From Lonsdalea iberica (GTDB lineage Bacteria > Pseudomonadota > Gammaproteobacteria > Enterobacterales > Enterobacteriaceae), in contig NZ_LUTP01000012.1 of assembly GCF_002111585.1 (NCBI RefSeq), forward strand, positions 1 to 64,000: 64,000 nt of DNA, read 5' to 3'. The notes under the pieces are model-generated. The model was not told where the DNA came from. It saw only the letters and a list, made by a program, of their open reading frames with translations, and ran no database searches. Positions 21,100 through 31,796 of this stretch are shown here, in pieces (position 1 is the first letter of the stretch; the number at the start of each line of letters is the position of its first letter). The position numbers and the translations under genes are program-made.

Positions 21100-22023
21100 A
21101 TGAATATTACCGTCCTCGGCTGCGGCGCCATCGGGCAACTTTGGCTCGCCGCGCTTCATCAGCAAGGGCACGACGTACAAGGTTGGCTGCGCATCCCCCG
21201 TCCCTTCTGCCCGGTGAATGTGATCACGCTCCACGGAGAACACCGCAACCTGAATATCACCGCCAACGATCCCGAACATCTGGCGCAGAGCGAGCTGTTG
21301 CTAGTGACGCTCAAAGCCTGGCAGGTCTCTGACGCCGTCTCCGCTCTCCTGCCGCGCCTGCGTCCGAACTGTACAATCCTGCTACTGCACAACGGCATGG
21401 GAACGCTGGAAGAACTTCCGACGTTAACCCAACCGGTGCTGGCCGGTATCACTACCCACGCCGCACGCCGCGATCGCACGGCCGTCACCCATATCGCCGC
21501 AGGCACGACCCATATCGGCTACGTCCGTATCGGCGGCGTCAATGACATTGACGACCAGAGCTCGCTGGCGGAACTTTTGCAACAGGCCCTGCCGGACGTG
21601 GCCTGGCATAACAATATCATCGCCACCTGCTGGCTGAAGCTGGCCGCCAACTGCGTGATCAACCCGCTGACCGCGCTGTATCGCTGCACCAATGGTGAGC
21701 TGGCGTCTCATACGCAGGCATTGACGTCGCTGTGTCAGGAGATAGCGCAGGTCATGGACCGGGAGGGGCTGCACACCTCGACCGAAAGCCTGTTACTCTA
21801 TATCCATCAGATCATCCACAACACGGCGGCCAATACCTCCTCAATGTCGCAGGATATATTGGCGCAGCGGCACACCGAGATTGATTACATTACCGGCTAC
21901 CTGCTGAAACGCGGACGAGCTCACGGCTTAACGCTGCCGGAGAACCGCCGCCTGTTCGAACAGATTAAGCAAAAGGAGAGTGAATATGAGCGCATCGGTA
22001 CTGGTTTGCCTGGCCCCTGGTAG
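21100..22023 (+). CDS. panE: 2-dehydropantoate 2-reductase (ketopantoate reductase)
   Basis: NADPH-dependent reduction of ketopantoate to pantoate for coenzyme A synthesis. It has 307 residues (E. coli 303). The dinucleotide motif [11 protein letters not shown] is at residues 4-14 and the catalytic-lysine region [14 protein letters not shown] lies near 176. GAGAGAGG precedes the ATG. Its 3' end overlaps yajL by 38 bases, so the two are translated from one mRNA. Confidence 0.96.
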   Translation: MNITVLGCGAIGQLWLAALHQQGHDVQGWLRIPRPFCPVNVITLHGEHRNLNITANDPEHLAQSELLLVTLKAWQVSDAVSALLPRLRPNCTILLLHNGMGTLEELPTLTQPVLAGITTHAARRDRTAVTHIAAGTTHIGYVRIGGVNDIDDQSSLAELLQQALPDVAWHNNIIATCWLKLAANCVINPLTALYRCTNGELASHTQALTSLCQEIAQVMDREGLHTSTESLLLYIHQIIHNTAANTSSMSQDILAQRHTEIDYITGYLLKRGRAHGLTLPENRRLFEQIKQKESEYERIGTGLPGPW

Positions 22024-22576
22024 CGAGGAAATCGAAGCGGTCACCACGATTGACCTGCTGGTCAGAGCGGGGATTCAGGTGACGACCGCCAGCGTCGCCG
22101 GCGATGGCGACCTGAACATCACCTGCTCGCGCGGCGTCCGTATTCTTGCGGAGGTCCCGCTGGTGGCCGTGGCTGACCGGGCCTTCGACGCGGTGGTCTT
22201 GCCGGGCGGACTGGAAGGAGCCGAGTGCTTTCGCGATAGCCCGCTGCTCATCGAGCGCCTGCGCCAGACGCACCAGGAGGGCAATATCGTCGCCGCGATC
22301 TGCGCGTCCCCCGCCGTGGTGCTGGAGTATCATCAGTTATTTCCGGTAGGGAATATGACCGGCTATCCGGGACTGAAATCGCAAATCCCGGAAGAGAAAT
22401 GGCTCGACAAACGCGTCGCCTTCGACCCGCGCGTCAACCTGCTGACCAGCCAGGGGCCGGGCACCAGCATCGACTTCGCCCTGAAACTGATTGACCTGCT
22501 CCTCGGCAAGGCAAAGGCGGCCGAGGTAGCCGCTCAGCTAGTGCTCCCCCCGGGCATCTACAATTATCAGGACTGA
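21986..22576 (+). CDS. yajL: DJ-1/PfpI superfamily protein deglycase YajL
   Basis: Oxidative-stress chaperone/deglycase of the DJ-1 family, 196 residues like E. coli. The nucleophile Cys106 is in [10 protein letters not shown] and the interacting Glu15 in PGSEE. The ATG at 21986 is preferred over a GTG at 21980 because [15 protein letters not shown] is the family N-terminus and GGAG lies just upstream. It starts inside panE. Confidence 0.96.
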   Translation: MSASVLVCLAPGSEEIEAVTTIDLLVRAGIQVTTASVAGDGDLNITCSRGVRILAEVPLVAVADRAFDAVVLPGGLEGAECFRDSPLLIERLRQTHQEGNIVAAICASPAVVLEYHQLFPVGNMTGYPGLKSQIPEEKWLDKRVAFDPRVNLLTSQGPGTSIDFALKLIDLLLGKAKAAEVAAQLVLPPGIYNYQD

Positions 22577-22587
22577 CTTTCATGCAT

Positions 22588-22616
22588 TAAAAAAGGCGCT
22601 TCAGCGCCTTTTTTTA
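22588..22616. terminator. Bidirectional terminator between yajL and thiI
   Basis: AGGCGCTTCAGCGCCT stem with A6 on one side and T7 on the other, between convergent genes. Confidence 0.92.
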
Positions 22617-22635
22617 CCTACATCGCTTAGCCCGA

Positions 22636-24084
22636 TCAGGGGCGATAGACCTTCACATTGTTGAAGCCCTGTTCGAGCAGATATAGCGCCTGAAGACGGC
22701 TCATCACGCCGCGCTCGCAGTAGAGCAAATAGGTTTTGCTCTGGTCTAGATCGCCAAATTGGGTCGCCAGCTTATAGAACGGCAGCGACTGAATGTCGAC
22801 CTGCTCCAGCGTCAGCGGATGATCATCCTGTTCGTCCGGCGAACGGATATCCAGCAGGATGTCGTTGGCAGCGAACGCGTCCACCGTTTCGACTTCCACC
22901 ACTTCCTGCGTGGTCTGCTCGGCAATTTCACGAATATCCAGATTACGCGCTTCGCTCACGACGCGATCGAGAATATCGAAGTCGAAGCGGCTCTCTTCGT
23001 GCTCGATTTTAGCTTTAACCGCTTTGACCGTCGGACTCTTGGAAATCACGCCGCAATACTCTGGCATGGTCTTGGCAAAGTCTTCCGTGCCCAGCTGACG
23101 CGCCATATTGATGATATGTTCTTTATCGTGCGAGATCAGCGGACGCAAAATAAGCGTATCTGTCGCGTTGTCGATCATACGCAGATTGGTGAGCGTTTGG
23201 CTGGACACCTGTCCCAGCGCTTCGCCGGTCACCAGCGCCTGTACGCCATAGCGTTCAGCCACTTTCGATGCCGCACGAACCATCATGCGTTTCAGCACAA
23301 CGCCCATCTGACCGTCGTCGACTTTCTCAAGAATTTCGCCCACCACCGGTTCAAAATCGACGGCGACGAAACGAACGCGATGTGAGCTGCCGAACCGGTT
23401 CCACAAATAGTGAGCCACCTGCTTAACACCGATTTCATGCGCGGCGCCGCCCAGATTGAAGAAGCAATAGTGCACGCGACAACCGCGACGCATCAGCATG
23501 TAGCTGGACACGCCGGAGTCGAAGCCGCCCGAAATCAGCGACAGAACATCTTCTTGCGTGCCGATCGGGTAGCCGCCAATCCCTTCGTAGCGGCCTTTAA
23601 TCAGCAGCAGGCGATCCTGTTCGATTTCCAGATGCACGGTCACCTGCGGCGAGGTCAAATTGACGCGCGCGCTCTCAATGTGCTGGTTCAGACCGCCGCC
23701 GACGTAGCGTTCAACGTCCTGAGAGCTGAAGTCATGCTTTCCGCGCCGTTTGACCCGCACGCAGAAGGTTTTGCCTTCCACCTGATCGCGGTACATGGCC
23801 AGCGTTTGCTCGAAGATATTGTGCAAATCGGTGTAGTCGTGCTCTTCCACTTCGAGGACGTGGTGAATCCCCGGGATACGCGTCAGGGCATCGCGTATAA
23901 TGGCGCGCTGACCTTCGTCCTGAGCACGAACTTCGATATGATCCCAGTGACGGACAACCGCCAGCGTTTCATCATACTGTTTTAAAACGTTTCGGATGTT
24001 CCCTGTGAGGATTTTAATAAAGCGCAACCGCACAGATTGGCTTTTGATGGTGATTTCCGGGAACAATTTAATGATAAACTTCAT
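22636..24084 (-). CDS. thiI: tRNA 4-thiouridine synthase / thiamine sulfur carrier ThiI
   Basis: Transfers sulfur to U8 of tRNA and to the ThiS carrier for thiamine. It has 482 residues, identical to E. coli. The N-terminal ferredoxin-like and THUMP domains are followed by the PP-loop [12 protein letters not shown] near residue 183. The catalytic Cys of MPEYCGVIS follows, and the C-terminal rhodanese domain has the persulfide Cys456 in [10 protein letters not shown]. It is divergent from xseB. Confidence 0.97.
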   Translation of the reverse strand: MKFIIKLFPEITIKSQSVRLRFIKILTGNIRNVLKQYDETLAVVRHWDHIEVRAQDEGQRAIIRDALTRIPGIHHVLEVEEHDYTDLHNIFEQTLAMYRDQVEGKTFCVRVKRRGKHDFSSQDVERYVGGGLNQHIESARVNLTSPQVTVHLEIEQDRLLLIKGRYEGIGGYPIGTQEDVLSLISGGFDSGVSSYMLMRRGCRVHYCFFNLGGAAHEIGVKQVAHYLWNRFGSSHRVRFVAVDFEPVVGEILEKVDDGQMGVVLKRMMVRAASKVAERYGVQALVTGEALGQVSSQTLTNLRMIDNATDTLILRPLISHDKEHIINMARQLGTEDFAKTMPEYCGVISKSPTVKAVKAKIEHEESRFDFDILDRVVSEARNLDIREIAEQTTQEVVEVETVDAFAANDILLDIRSPDEQDDHPLTLEQVDIQSLPFYKLATQFGDLDQSKTYLLYCERGVMSRLQALYLLEQGFNNVKVYRP

Positions 24085-24320
24085 GGTGGCTGTCGTTACT
24101 TGATCGTAAAGGCGTAAACAATTTTACCCTAAGGCTAAAATCACGTTATCGGTAATATCGACGTTGCTCCGGCGGTCTTACCAATAGCATCCAGGGCGCG
24201 GAGTATATCACTTAATTGCGGCATACGGCGCGTCTTAACCGCACAAATGCACGATGCGGAACAACGAGCCACAGCCCCCTTATGCGCTTCGATACGTAGG
24301 AATAGGACCCAAAACCGACT

Positions 24321-24563
24321 ATGCCGAAAAAAAACGAATCATCCGTGAGTTTCGAAAGTTCGCTGAGCGAGCTGGAACAGATTGTCGCCCGCCTCGAGTC
24401 GGGAGAACTGCCGTTGGAAGAGGCGCTACAGGCGTTTGAACAAGGGATTCAGCTGGCACGACAAGGCCAGTTAAAGTTGCAGCAGGCGGAGCAGCGCGTG
24501 CAAATTTTGCTTAGCGATGAACCTGAAGCGGCCTTGACACCTTTTACCCCGGACAACGAGTAG
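24321..24563 (+). CDS. xseB: Exodeoxyribonuclease VII small subunit
   Basis: Small helical subunit of exonuclease VII, 80 residues like E. coli. The helices [18 protein letters not shown] and [19 protein letters not shown] are family hallmarks. First gene of the xseB-ispA-dxs operon; ispA begins 7 bases after the stop. Confidence 0.96.
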   Translation: MPKKNESSVSFESSLSELEQIVARLESGELPLEEALQAFEQGIQLARQGQLKLQQAEQRVQILLSDEPEAALTPFTPDNE

Positions 24564-24570
24564 CCACGCC

Positions 24571-25482
24571 ATGACAGAATTCTTTGAGCAACTGCGTGCC
24601 CACCACCAGCGCACGGACGCCACGCTGAGCCAGTTTATCGCCGACCTGCCATTTCAGAATACTCCGCTGGTTGACGCCATGAACTATGGGGCATTACTGG
24701 GGGGTAAACGGCTACGTCCGTTTCTGGTCTATACGACCGGACAACTTTTCGGCCTGAAGCTGGAAAGTCTGGATGCGCCAGCGGCGGCCGTCGAGTGTAT
24801 ACACGCCTACTCATTGATTCACGACGACCTGCCTGCCATGGACAATGACGATCTGCGCCGCGGGCAGCCGACCTGCCACATTCGGTTCGGCGAAGCCAGC
24901 GCGATCCTGGCTGGTGACGCGCTGCAAACGCTGGCGTTTTCGATTTTGGCGGATGCGCCGATGCCGCAGGTCGGCGACCGCGACCGTCTGGCGATGGTCT
25001 CCGAGCTGGCGCAGGCCAGCGGCGTCGCGGGCATGTGCGGCGGGCAGTCGCTGGATTTGGTCGCCGAAGGGCATCAGGTCGATTTAGCCTCGCTGCAACA
25101 GATTCACAGTCACAAAACCGGAGCGCTGATCCGGGCCGCCATACGGATGGGCGCTTTGGCCGCAGGCGAAGCGGGCCGACAGGCATTGCCCTATCTCGAC
25201 CGTTACGCAGCCGCCATCGGATTAGCTTTTCAGGTACAGGATGACATTCTGGATGTCATCGGCAACAGTGCCACCACGGGCAAACGCCAGGGAGCCGATC
25301 AGCAGTTGGGTAAAAGCACCTACCCGGGGCTGTTGGGGTTGGACAAGGCGAAAGACAAGGCGCAGCGCCTCTATCAGGACTCTCTGGAGGCGCTGGACGA
25401 TCTGGTCAAAGTCAGTTCCCCTACGCTGGACGTTTCACCGCTACGGGCGCTGGCGAGTTACATCGTTGAACGCGATAAATAA
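24571..25482 (+). CDS. ispA: (2E,6E)-farnesyl diphosphate synthase
   Basis: Condenses IPP with DMAPP and GPP to farnesyl diphosphate, the precursor of undecaprenyl, ubiquinone and heme O. It has 303 residues (E. coli 299). The first Asp-rich motif HDDLPAMDND is near residue 84 and the second is QDDILD. In the xseB-ispA-dxs isoprenoid operon. The product also supplies the farnesyl used by CyoE. Confidence 0.97.
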   Translation: MTEFFEQLRAHHQRTDATLSQFIADLPFQNTPLVDAMNYGALLGGKRLRPFLVYTTGQLFGLKLESLDAPAAAVECIHAYSLIHDDLPAMDNDDLRRGQPTCHIRFGEASAILAGDALQTLAFSILADAPMPQVGDRDRLAMVSELAQASGVAGMCGGQSLDLVAEGHQVDLASLQQIHSHKTGALIRAAIRMGALAAGEAGRQALPYLDRYAAAIGLAFQVQDDILDVIGNSATTGKRQGADQQLGKSTYPGLLGLDKAKDKAQRLYQDSLEALDDLVKVSSPTLDVSPLRALASYIVERDK

Positions 25483-25515
25483 TTCCAACATAAGACACCG
25501 CTAAATGAGTATCCG

Positions 25516-27378
25516 ATGACCCTTGATATAGCGAAATACCCCACGCTGGCGCTGGTAGAAACCCCGGATGAACTGCGCCTGCTGCCCAAAGAAAGTCTGC
25601 CGAAACTGTGCGATGAGCTTCGGCAATACCTGTTGGACAGCGTCAGCCGTTCAAGCGGGCATTTTGCCTCCGGTCTCGGTACGGTAGAACTGACGGTGGC
25701 TCTGCACTACGTCTACAACACGCCGTTTGATCACGTGATCTGGGACGTGGGCCATCAGGCCTATCCACACAAAATCCTGACCGGCCGACGCGAGCGTATT
25801 GCCACTATCCGGCAGAAAGGCGGCCTGCACCCGTTTCCCTGGCGCGAAGAGAGCGAGTTCGATGTGCTAAGCGTCGGCCACTCCTCTACGTCCATCAGCG
25901 CCGGTATCGGCATGGCCGTCGCCGCCGACCGTGAAGGATTGGGGCGGCGCACCGTGTGCGTGATCGGCGACGGCGCCATCACCGCCGGGATGGCGTTTGA
26001 AGCCATGAACCATGCGGGCGATATCGACCCGGATATGCTGGTGGTCCTGAACGACAACGAGATGTCTATCTCCGAAAATGTGGGCGCCCTGAACAACCAT
26101 CTGGCACAGTTACTGTCCGGCAAGCTGTATTCCACGCTGCGCGAAGGCGGCAAAAAAGTGCTGTCCGGCATGCCCCCCATCAAAGAGCTGGTTCGCCGCA
26201 CCGAAGAGCATCTCAAGGCGATGGTCGTGCCCGGCACGCTGTTCGAGGAACTCGGCTTTAACTACATCGGACCCATCGACGGTCACGACGTCAACGTCCT
26301 GACGCAGACGCTGAAAAACATGCGTAGTCTGAAAGGGCCGCAGCTGCTGCACATCATGACCAAGAAAGGACGTGGCTATGCCCCTGCTGAACAGGATCCT
26401 ATCAGCTGGCACGCCGTGCCCAAGTTCGATCCGGCCAGCGGTATGCTTCCGAAGAGCAAGGAAGCGCTCCCGACCTACTCCAAAATCTTCGGCCAGTGGC
26501 TGACGGAAACCGCCGCGGGCGACAGTAAGCTGATGGCGATCACCCCAGCCATGCGCGAAGGCTCCGGGATGGTCGAGTTCTCCCGCCAATATCCCAAACA
26601 GTATTTTGATGTGGCGATCGCCGAACAGCATGCCGTTACTTTTGCCGCCGGACTGGCGATTGGCGGCTACAAGCCGGTCGTCGCGATCTACTCCACCTTC
26701 TTGCAGCGGGCCTACGATCAGGTCATTCACGACGTCGCCATTCAAAAGCTGCCGGTACTGTTCGCCATCGACCGCGGCGGCATTGTCGGTGCCGACGGGC
26801 CGACGCATCAGGGCGCGTTCGACCTCTCATTCCTGCGCTGTATCCCTAATATGGTGATCATGGCGCCGAGCGACGAGAACGAGTGTCGCCTCATGCTGCA
26901 CACCGGCTATCACTATCAGGATGGACCAGTCGCCGTTCGCTATCCGCGCGGCAGCGGTCTGGGCGTAGAACTAACGCCGCTGGAGTCCATTGCTATCGGC
27001 AAAGGCATTGTGCGTCGCGAAGGCGAAAAGCTGGCTATTCTCAACTTCGGGACGCTGCTGCCTGAAGCGCGTGAGGCGGCGGAAAACCTGAATGCGACGC
27101 TGGTCGATATGCGTTTTGTCAAACCGTTGGATGTCGAGTTGCTGGGCAGGTTAACGGCAAACCACGACGCGCTGGTAACGCTGGAAGAAAATGCAGTGAT
27201 GGGGGGAGCCGGCAGCGGCGTGAACGAATGGGTGATGGCGAATCGCCGCCCCGTTTCGGTGCTGAATCTGGGCCTGCCGGACCGCTTTATTTCTCAGGGA
27301 TCACAGCAGGAAATCCGCGTCGATTTGGGACTGGATGCGGCAGGCATTGAACAACGCATTCGGGAATGGCTGGCCTGA
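25516..27378 (+). CDS. dxs: 1-deoxy-D-xylulose-5-phosphate synthase
   Basis: Thiamine-diphosphate enzyme that makes DXP from pyruvate and glyceraldehyde 3-phosphate, the first step of the MEP isoprenoid pathway and a source for thiamine and pyridoxal. It has 620 residues (E. coli 620). The ThDP motif [18 protein letters not shown] starts near residue 152, and [12 protein letters not shown] marks the pyrimidine domain. It lies 33 bases after ispA. Confidence 0.98.
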   Translation: MTLDIAKYPTLALVETPDELRLLPKESLPKLCDELRQYLLDSVSRSSGHFASGLGTVELTVALHYVYNTPFDHVIWDVGHQAYPHKILTGRRERIATIRQKGGLHPFPWREESEFDVLSVGHSSTSISAGIGMAVAADREGLGRRTVCVIGDGAITAGMAFEAMNHAGDIDPDMLVVLNDNEMSISENVGALNNHLAQLLSGKLYSTLREGGKKVLSGMPPIKELVRRTEEHLKAMVVPGTLFEELGFNYIGPIDGHDVNVLTQTLKNMRSLKGPQLLHIMTKKGRGYAPAEQDPISWHAVPKFDPASGMLPKSKEALPTYSKIFGQWLTETAAGDSKLMAITPAMREGSGMVEFSRQYPKQYFDVAIAEQHAVTFAAGLAIGGYKPVVAIYSTFLQRAYDQVIHDVAIQKLPVLFAIDRGGIVGADGPTHQGAFDLSFLRCIPNMVIMAPSDENECRLMLHTGYHYQDGPVAVRYPRGSGLGVELTPLESIAIGKGIVRREGEKLAILNFGTLLPEAREAAENLNATLVDMRFVKPLDVELLGRLTANHDALVTLEENAVMGGAGSGVNEWVMANRRPVSVLNLGLPDRFISQGSQQEIRVDLGLDAAGIEQRIREWLA

Positions 27379-27473
27379 TCTCAGACTCCCCGCCGACGCG
27401 GCAGCGTCAGGCAGGGAGCCGGCACAGAAGCGATAAGGCGAGATGAACTACATGCGCTCGTGGTGGCGCAGAC

Positions 27474-27938
27474 TTACCACGGCAGAAAGTGGCCCAACAG
27501 GTAGATCAGAGCCGCCGCCACAACGCCTGCAATGACATCGTCCACCATGATCCCCATTCCGCCATGCACATTTCGGTCGAACCAGCGAATGGGCCATGGC
27601 TTCCAGATATCAAGAAGACGAAAAAGCAAAAAACCAGCCGCCACCCATCGCCAATGCATTGACGGCACGGCCATCAGCGTAATCCACATCCCCACGAATT
27701 CGTCCCACACGATACTGCCGTGATCGTGAACACCGATGTCTTTCGCGGTACGCTGACACAGGTAAACGCCGATGCCAATGCTGAGCATGACCAATAGTGA
27801 GTAGAGCTGCCACGGCAACAGAATCATCAGATACCACAGCGGGATCGCCGCCAATGATCCTACCGTCCCCGGCATCCAGGGTGAGAGTCCGCTGCCCAGC
27901 CCGGTCGCCAGAAAGTGCCACGGGTTCAACATTCGCAA
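27474..27938 (-). CDS. pgpA: Phosphatidylglycerophosphatase A, 5' end frameshifted
   Basis: Membrane phosphatase that converts phosphatidylglycerophosphate to phosphatidylglycerol. The intact frame gives about 152-154 residues from NPWHFLATG to the C-terminus, including the conserved HDHGSIVWDEF and DRNVHGGMGIMVDD; E. coli PgpA has 172. The missing N-terminus is present in another frame: an ATG at 27988, inside thiL, reads [15 protein letters not shown], closely like the E. coli start. It joins the main frame at RLRM if one base, probably a C, is restored near 27941-27943. The full gene would span 27474-27988 and overlap thiL, as in E. coli. Probable sequencing indel. Confidence 0.9.
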   Translation of the reverse strand: MRMLNPWHFLATGLGSGLSPWMPGTVGSLAAIPLWYLMILLPWQLYSLLVMLSIGIGVYLCQRTAKDIGVHDHGSIVWDEFVGMWITLMAVPSMHWRWVAAGFLLFRLLDIWKPWPIRWFDRNVHGGMGIMVDDVIAGVVAAALIYLLGHFLPW

Positions 27939-27968
27939 GCGGTTTTCGCCTCACGCGAGCCTTTATCT

Positions 27969-28943
27969 TCACCCACCAAAGTGGTCATAGCCTTTGAGAT
28001 CGATGTCGACAGATTCGCCGTGTTGGAAGAAGCGCAGCCCTTCGGCCGCCGGACATATCTGTCCGATGCAGGTGTAGCGCACGCCAAGGTGGCTGAGCGC
28101 CATATCCAACGCGCCGCGATTTAGCTCGGGCACGGTGAAGCAAAGCTCATAGTCCTCTCCCCCGCTTAACGCCCAGCGTCTGGCGCAATCGGCATCCACC
28201 GACTGCTGCAGCGCTTCGGAGTACGGCAGCCTATCCAGATTGATGTGCGCGCCGCATTCGCTGGCGGTAAGGATATGGCGGAGATCGGAAGCCAGACCGT
28301 CGGACAGGTCGATGGCGGAATGAGCCAGGCCGCGTAGCGCCTGCCCTTGCAGGATGCGCGGCTGAGGCCGCAGATGACGTTGCAGCAGGTAGCGGCGCCG
28401 TTCGTCGTCCTCGACCTGTAGGCGATCCTGCAAAATAGCCAGGCCCGCAGCGCTGTCGCCCAACGACCCGGTCACGTAGATCCAGTCGCCGACATGCACG
28501 CCATCGCGCCGCAGGGCGCGTCCGGCGGGGACCAATCCCTGAATCGTCATGGTGATACTGAGCGGACCGCGGGTGGTGTCGCCACCCACCAGCTGCATGT
28601 CGTAGTAATCAATCAGTTCGAACAGGCTGTCGCTATAGGTCTCCAGCCAGCCGTTGTCGATAGACGGCAGCGTCAAGGCGAGGGATAACCATGCCGGGTC
28701 GGCGCCCATCGCGGCAAGATCGCTTAGATTGACGGCCAAAGATTTGTAGGCCAGGTCCGCCGGATTGATATCCGGCAGGAAATGTACGCCGGCAACCAGC
28801 GTGTCGGTACTGACCGCCAGCTGCGTTTTATCAGCCACCGTCAGCAGCGCGCAGTCGTCTCCGATGCCCAGTTCAACGTCCCGGCGCGTTGTTCTCACCC
28901 GGTCAAAATAACGGGCAATCAGATCGAATTCACCAGCAACCAT
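27969..28943 (-). CDS. thiL: Thiamine-monophosphate kinase
   Basis: Phosphorylates thiamine monophosphate to the active diphosphate. It has 324 residues (E. coli 325). The start [13 protein letters not shown] and the metal/ATP motif GIGDDCALL are conserved, as are VGGDTTRGP and the [11 protein letters not shown] segment. It precedes pgpA, whose true start lies within its 3' end, and follows nusB. Confidence 0.96.
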   Translation of the reverse strand: MVAGEFDLIARYFDRVRTTRRDVELGIGDDCALLTVADKTQLAVSTDTLVAGVHFLPDINPADLAYKSLAVNLSDLAAMGADPAWLSLALTLPSIDNGWLETYSDSLFELIDYYDMQLVGGDTTRGPLSITMTIQGLVPAGRALRRDGVHVGDWIYVTGSLGDSAAGLAILQDRLQVEDDERRRYLLQRHLRPQPRILQGQALRGLAHSAIDLSDGLASDLRHILTASECGAHINLDRLPYSEALQQSVDADCARRWALSGGEDYELCFTVPELNRGALDMALSHLGVRYTCIGQICPAAEGLRFFQHGESVDIDLKGYDHFGG

Positions 28944-28955
28944 ATCTCGTCCAGG

Positions 28956-28984
28956 CCGTCCCGAAGTTCAAACTTTCGGGACGG
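28956..28984 (-). promoter_or_regulatory. Hairpin in the nusB-thiL gap
   Basis: CCGTCCCGAA pairs with TTCGGGACGG (10 bp, 9-base loop) in the 61-base spacer. There is no U-tract. It may act as a weak attenuator or mRNA processing/stability element between nusB and thiL. Confidence 0.45.
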
Positions 28985-29004
28985 GTAATCCGGTCCCGAA
29001 TGAC

Positions 29005-29418
29005 TTATTTCTTACGCAGGCGTGGGGCCGCTTTATCCAACACGCCGTTGACAAATTTGTGGCTGTCTTCAGCGCCGAACACTTTAGCCAGTTCGATGGC
29101 TTCGTTGATGGCCACTTTATACGGCACATCGTCACGTCGGCTCAGTTCGAAAACCGCCAGACGCAGAATCGCTTTTTCCACCTGACCCAGTTCTTCCAGC
29201 TTGCGGGACAAGTATGGCGTCATCAACTCATCCATACGGTCGGCCTGCGTCGCCACCCCGGTCAACAGCTCGCGGAAATAGGTGATGTCAACGCCTTTGA
29301 CATCCTGCTCGCTCAGGAATTGTAGTTCAACATCGGCAATATCGTTTTTAGATAACTGCCAGGAATAAAGCGCTTGAACCGCACATTCACGGGCGCGGCG
29401 ACGAGCAGCAGGTTTCAC
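29005..29418 (-). CDS. nusB: Transcription antitermination factor NusB
   Basis: Binds boxA RNA with NusE (S10) for rRNA antitermination. It has 137 residues (E. coli 139). The start [20 protein letters not shown] is the RNA-binding arginine-rich helix. It lies 25 bases after ribH in the ribD-ribH-nusB-thiL-pgpA cluster. Confidence 0.97.
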   Translation of the reverse strand: MKPAARRRARECAVQALYSWQLSKNDIADVELQFLSEQDVKGVDITYFRELLTGVATQADRMDELMTPYLSRKLEELGQVEKAILRLAVFELSRRDDVPYKVAINEAIELAKVFGAEDSHKFVNGVLDKAAPRLRKK

Positions 29419-29443
29419 GGAAATACCCCTTACTTAATCAGGC

Positions 29444-29920
29444 TTACTTGATAGCGTGTAATACATTAATCATTTCAAGCGCGGTCAACGCAGCTTCTGC
29501 GCCTTTATTACCCGCTTTGGTGCCGGCGCGTTCGATAGCCTGCTCAATGCTTTCCGTCGTCAGTACGCCGAAAGCCACGGGAATGTCGCTGTTCATGGCA
29601 ACCTGCGACAAACCTGAGCTGCATTCGCCAGCCACAAATTCAAAATGGGCTGTCCCACCACGGATCACCGTTCCCAGCGCCACCACGGCATCGTAACCGC
29701 CGTTTTGAGTGCTTTGGGTCAACGCGCGTACCGCTAGCGGTAGTTCGTAGGCTCCCGGCACCCATACCACGGTGATGTTCTCTTCTTTCACCTGGCCGAT
29801 GCGTTTCAGAGCATCAACGGCGCCTTCTAACAGGCTGTCGTTGATGAAATGGTTGAAGCGGGCAATTGCAATCGCCACGCGGGCATTAGGAGTAGCAACA
29901 ACACCTTCAATAACGTTCAT
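29444..29920 (-). CDS. ribH: 6,7-dimethyl-8-ribityllumazine synthase
   Basis: Penultimate step of riboflavin synthesis; also called ribE in E. coli. It has 158 residues (E. coli 156). Substrate-binding motifs [24 protein letters not shown] and [12 protein letters not shown] are visible. It forms icosahedral shells in related organisms. Followed closely by nusB. Confidence 0.97.
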   Translation of the reverse strand: MNVIEGVVATPNARVAIAIARFNHFINDSLLEGAVDALKRIGQVKEENITVVWVPGAYELPLAVRALTQSTQNGGYDAVVALGTVIRGGTAHFEFVAGECSSGLSQVAMNSDIPVAFGVLTTESIEQAIERAGTKAGNKGAEAALTALEMINVLHAIK

Positions 29921-30039
29921 AGCTTTCCTTTGACTGGTTTAAGTGCCCCGCAGGGGGGCGGATTCTATCATATTCTTCCGGCGTCGTGTCCGGTTTTGTC
30001 AGCCGATATTTTGTACAACGCGACGCCCGTACCACGGCC

Positions 30040-31155
30040 TCAGGACTGCGGTTTGAGGGTCAGACGCAGATCGGGACCGACCTGCGCCACGTGGGACAGC
30101 GTAAACTCCGGCGCCTGGGACAATTGGGACAATCCCGGCAAGGCGCAAAGAGGACGCGCCGCCTCTCCCAGCAGTTTCGGCGCGAGATAAAGCAGCACTT
30201 CGTCCACCACGTTGGCGCGCAGCAACGCTCCAGCGAGCCGTGCACCTGCTTCGACCCACACCGAGTTAATCTCGCGTTTGCCCAGCATCATCATCAGCGC
30301 CACCAGATCGATCCCCTCGCCCTGCAATGGCAGCGCCAGTTGTTCGACGGAAGACGGCCAGGCTTGCGCATCGGCCTTCTGGCGCGCCAGCCAGGTTGAG
30401 CCGGGCTGCTGGATCAGGCGGTGACGAAACGTGACCCTCTCCTGACTGTCGACGACCACCCGTACGGGCTGACGTAGCTGGTCCTGCGGATAGACGCGCT
30501 GCGTATCCGGATCAAGCTCCTCCCAGCGCACGGTCAAAGAGGGGTCATCAGCCAGCACGGTCGCACTACTGCTCAGGATGGCGGCACTTTCGGCGCGAAA
30601 CCGCTGCACGTCCTGACGCGCTTGCGGCGACGTGATCCACTGGCTTTCGCCGGAAGCCATTGCCGTGCGGCCATCCAGAGACGCCGCCATTTTGAGCTGT
30701 ACGTAAGGCAGTCCGGTGCGCATGCGCTTGAGAAAGCCGCGATTGAGCTGTTCCGCCTCCGCTGCCATTACGCCGTAACTGACATCAATGCCGGCCTGAT
30801 GCAATCGCGTCAGCCCGCGTCCAGCCACCTGTGGATTTGGATCCTGCATAGCGGCCACCACCCGCTTCACGCCAGCGGCGATCAGCGCATCCGCGCAGGG
30901 CGGCGTCCGCCCATGATGGCTACAGGGTTCCAGCGTGACATAGGCCGTTGCGCCATGCGCGCGGTCGCCGGCCATGCTCAACGCGTCAACTTCCGCATGG
31001 GGACCGCCCGCCTTCTGGTGATAGCCTTCGCCGACGATCTCGCCGTCGCGGGCGATCACACAGCCTACGTTGGGATTGGGCGCGGTGGTAAAACGCCCGC
31101 GGCGCGCGAGTTCCAGCGCCCGTGCCATATAAAACTCATCCGACGGTAATGTCAT
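30040..31155 (-). CDS. ribD: Bifunctional riboflavin deaminase/reductase RibD
   Basis: Deaminates and then reduces the pyrimidine intermediate of riboflavin synthesis. It has 371 residues (E. coli 367). The N-terminal deaminase has the zinc motifs GPHAEVDAL and LEPCSHHGRTPPC; the reductase fills residues about 150-370. It follows nrdR by 43 bases on the same strand, an operon arrangement conserved in enterobacteria. Confidence 0.97.
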   Translation of the reverse strand: MTLPSDEFYMARALELARRGRFTTAPNPNVGCVIARDGEIVGEGYHQKAGGPHAEVDALSMAGDRAHGATAYVTLEPCSHHGRTPPCADALIAAGVKRVVAAMQDPNPQVAGRGLTRLHQAGIDVSYGVMAAEAEQLNRGFLKRMRTGLPYVQLKMAASLDGRTAMASGESQWITSPQARQDVQRFRAESAAILSSSATVLADDPSLTVRWEELDPDTQRVYPQDQLRQPVRVVVDSQERVTFRHRLIQQPGSTWLARQKADAQAWPSSVEQLALPLQGEGIDLVALMMMLGKREINSVWVEAGARLAGALLRANVVDEVLLYLAPKLLGEAARPLCALPGLSQLSQAPEFTLSHVAQVGPDLRLTLKPQS

Positions 31156-31198
31156 TCCCAGCCTCTCTTTTCAGCGCCGCCTGCGCGGCATGACGGAG

Positions 31199-31648
31199 TT
31201 AATCCTGTAGACGGGCGATCTCTTCCCCGAATTCACGGATATCTTCAAAGCTGCGGTAAACCGAGGCGAAACGGATGTAGGCAACCTTATCCAGCTTTTT
31301 CAGCGCATCCATCACCAGATTTCCCAGCATCTTCGCGGTAACTTCCCGTTCTCCGGTGGCTCGCAGCTGCGATTTGATATGGTTAATCGCCATCTCCACG
31401 TCATCGGAGCTCACCGGCCGTTTTTCCAGTGCTTTCTGCATACCACTGCGCAGTTTGTCCTCATTGAAGGGCTCCCGCACATCGTTGCTTTTGACGATAC
31501 GAGGCATCACGAGCTCCGCCACTTCGAAGGTGGTGAAACGTTCGTTGCAGACCAGACACTGGCGACGACGACGTACCTGTGCTCCCTCACTAACTAGCCG
31601 GGAATCAATCACTTTGGTATCAACTGCAGAACAAAATGGGCAATGCAT
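31199..31648 (-). CDS. nrdR: Transcriptional repressor NrdR
   Basis: Zinc and ATP-cone repressor of ribonucleotide reductase genes. It has 149 residues, the family length. Zinc ligands Cys3, Cys6, Cys31 and Cys34 are visible, and the ATP cone covers about 49-139, with [17 protein letters not shown]. First gene of the nrdR-ribD-ribH-nusB cluster. Confidence 0.97.
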   Translation of the reverse strand: MHCPFCSAVDTKVIDSRLVSEGAQVRRRRQCLVCNERFTTFEVAELVMPRIVKSNDVREPFNEDKLRSGMQKALEKRPVSSDDVEMAINHIKSQLRATGEREVTAKMLGNLVMDALKKLDKVAYIRFASVYRSFEDIREFGEEIARLQD

Positions 31649-31755
31649 AACCTTTCCCGCTCCCTCCGTTTATCATGAGAATAGTTTACCCTGAATTCCG
31701 CGCCTAACCCAGCCTCCATATGGCGCGACGCAGCCACATGCGCCCTCCAGACATC

Positions 31756-31790
31756 GGTTTAGATTGGGTTGAGGATTGATCTGCTAAGTT
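31756..31790 (+). promoter_or_regulatory. PhoP box and -10 of the mgtA promoter
   Basis: GGTTTA (31756-31761), 5 bases, then GGTTGA (31767-31772) gives the direct-repeat PhoP box, and TAAGTT (31785-31790) lies 12 bases further as the -10. This is the layout of PhoP-activated promoters in which the box replaces the -35. It predicts induction by low Mg2+ through PhoPQ. Confidence 0.65.
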
Positions 31791-31796
31791 GTGACT

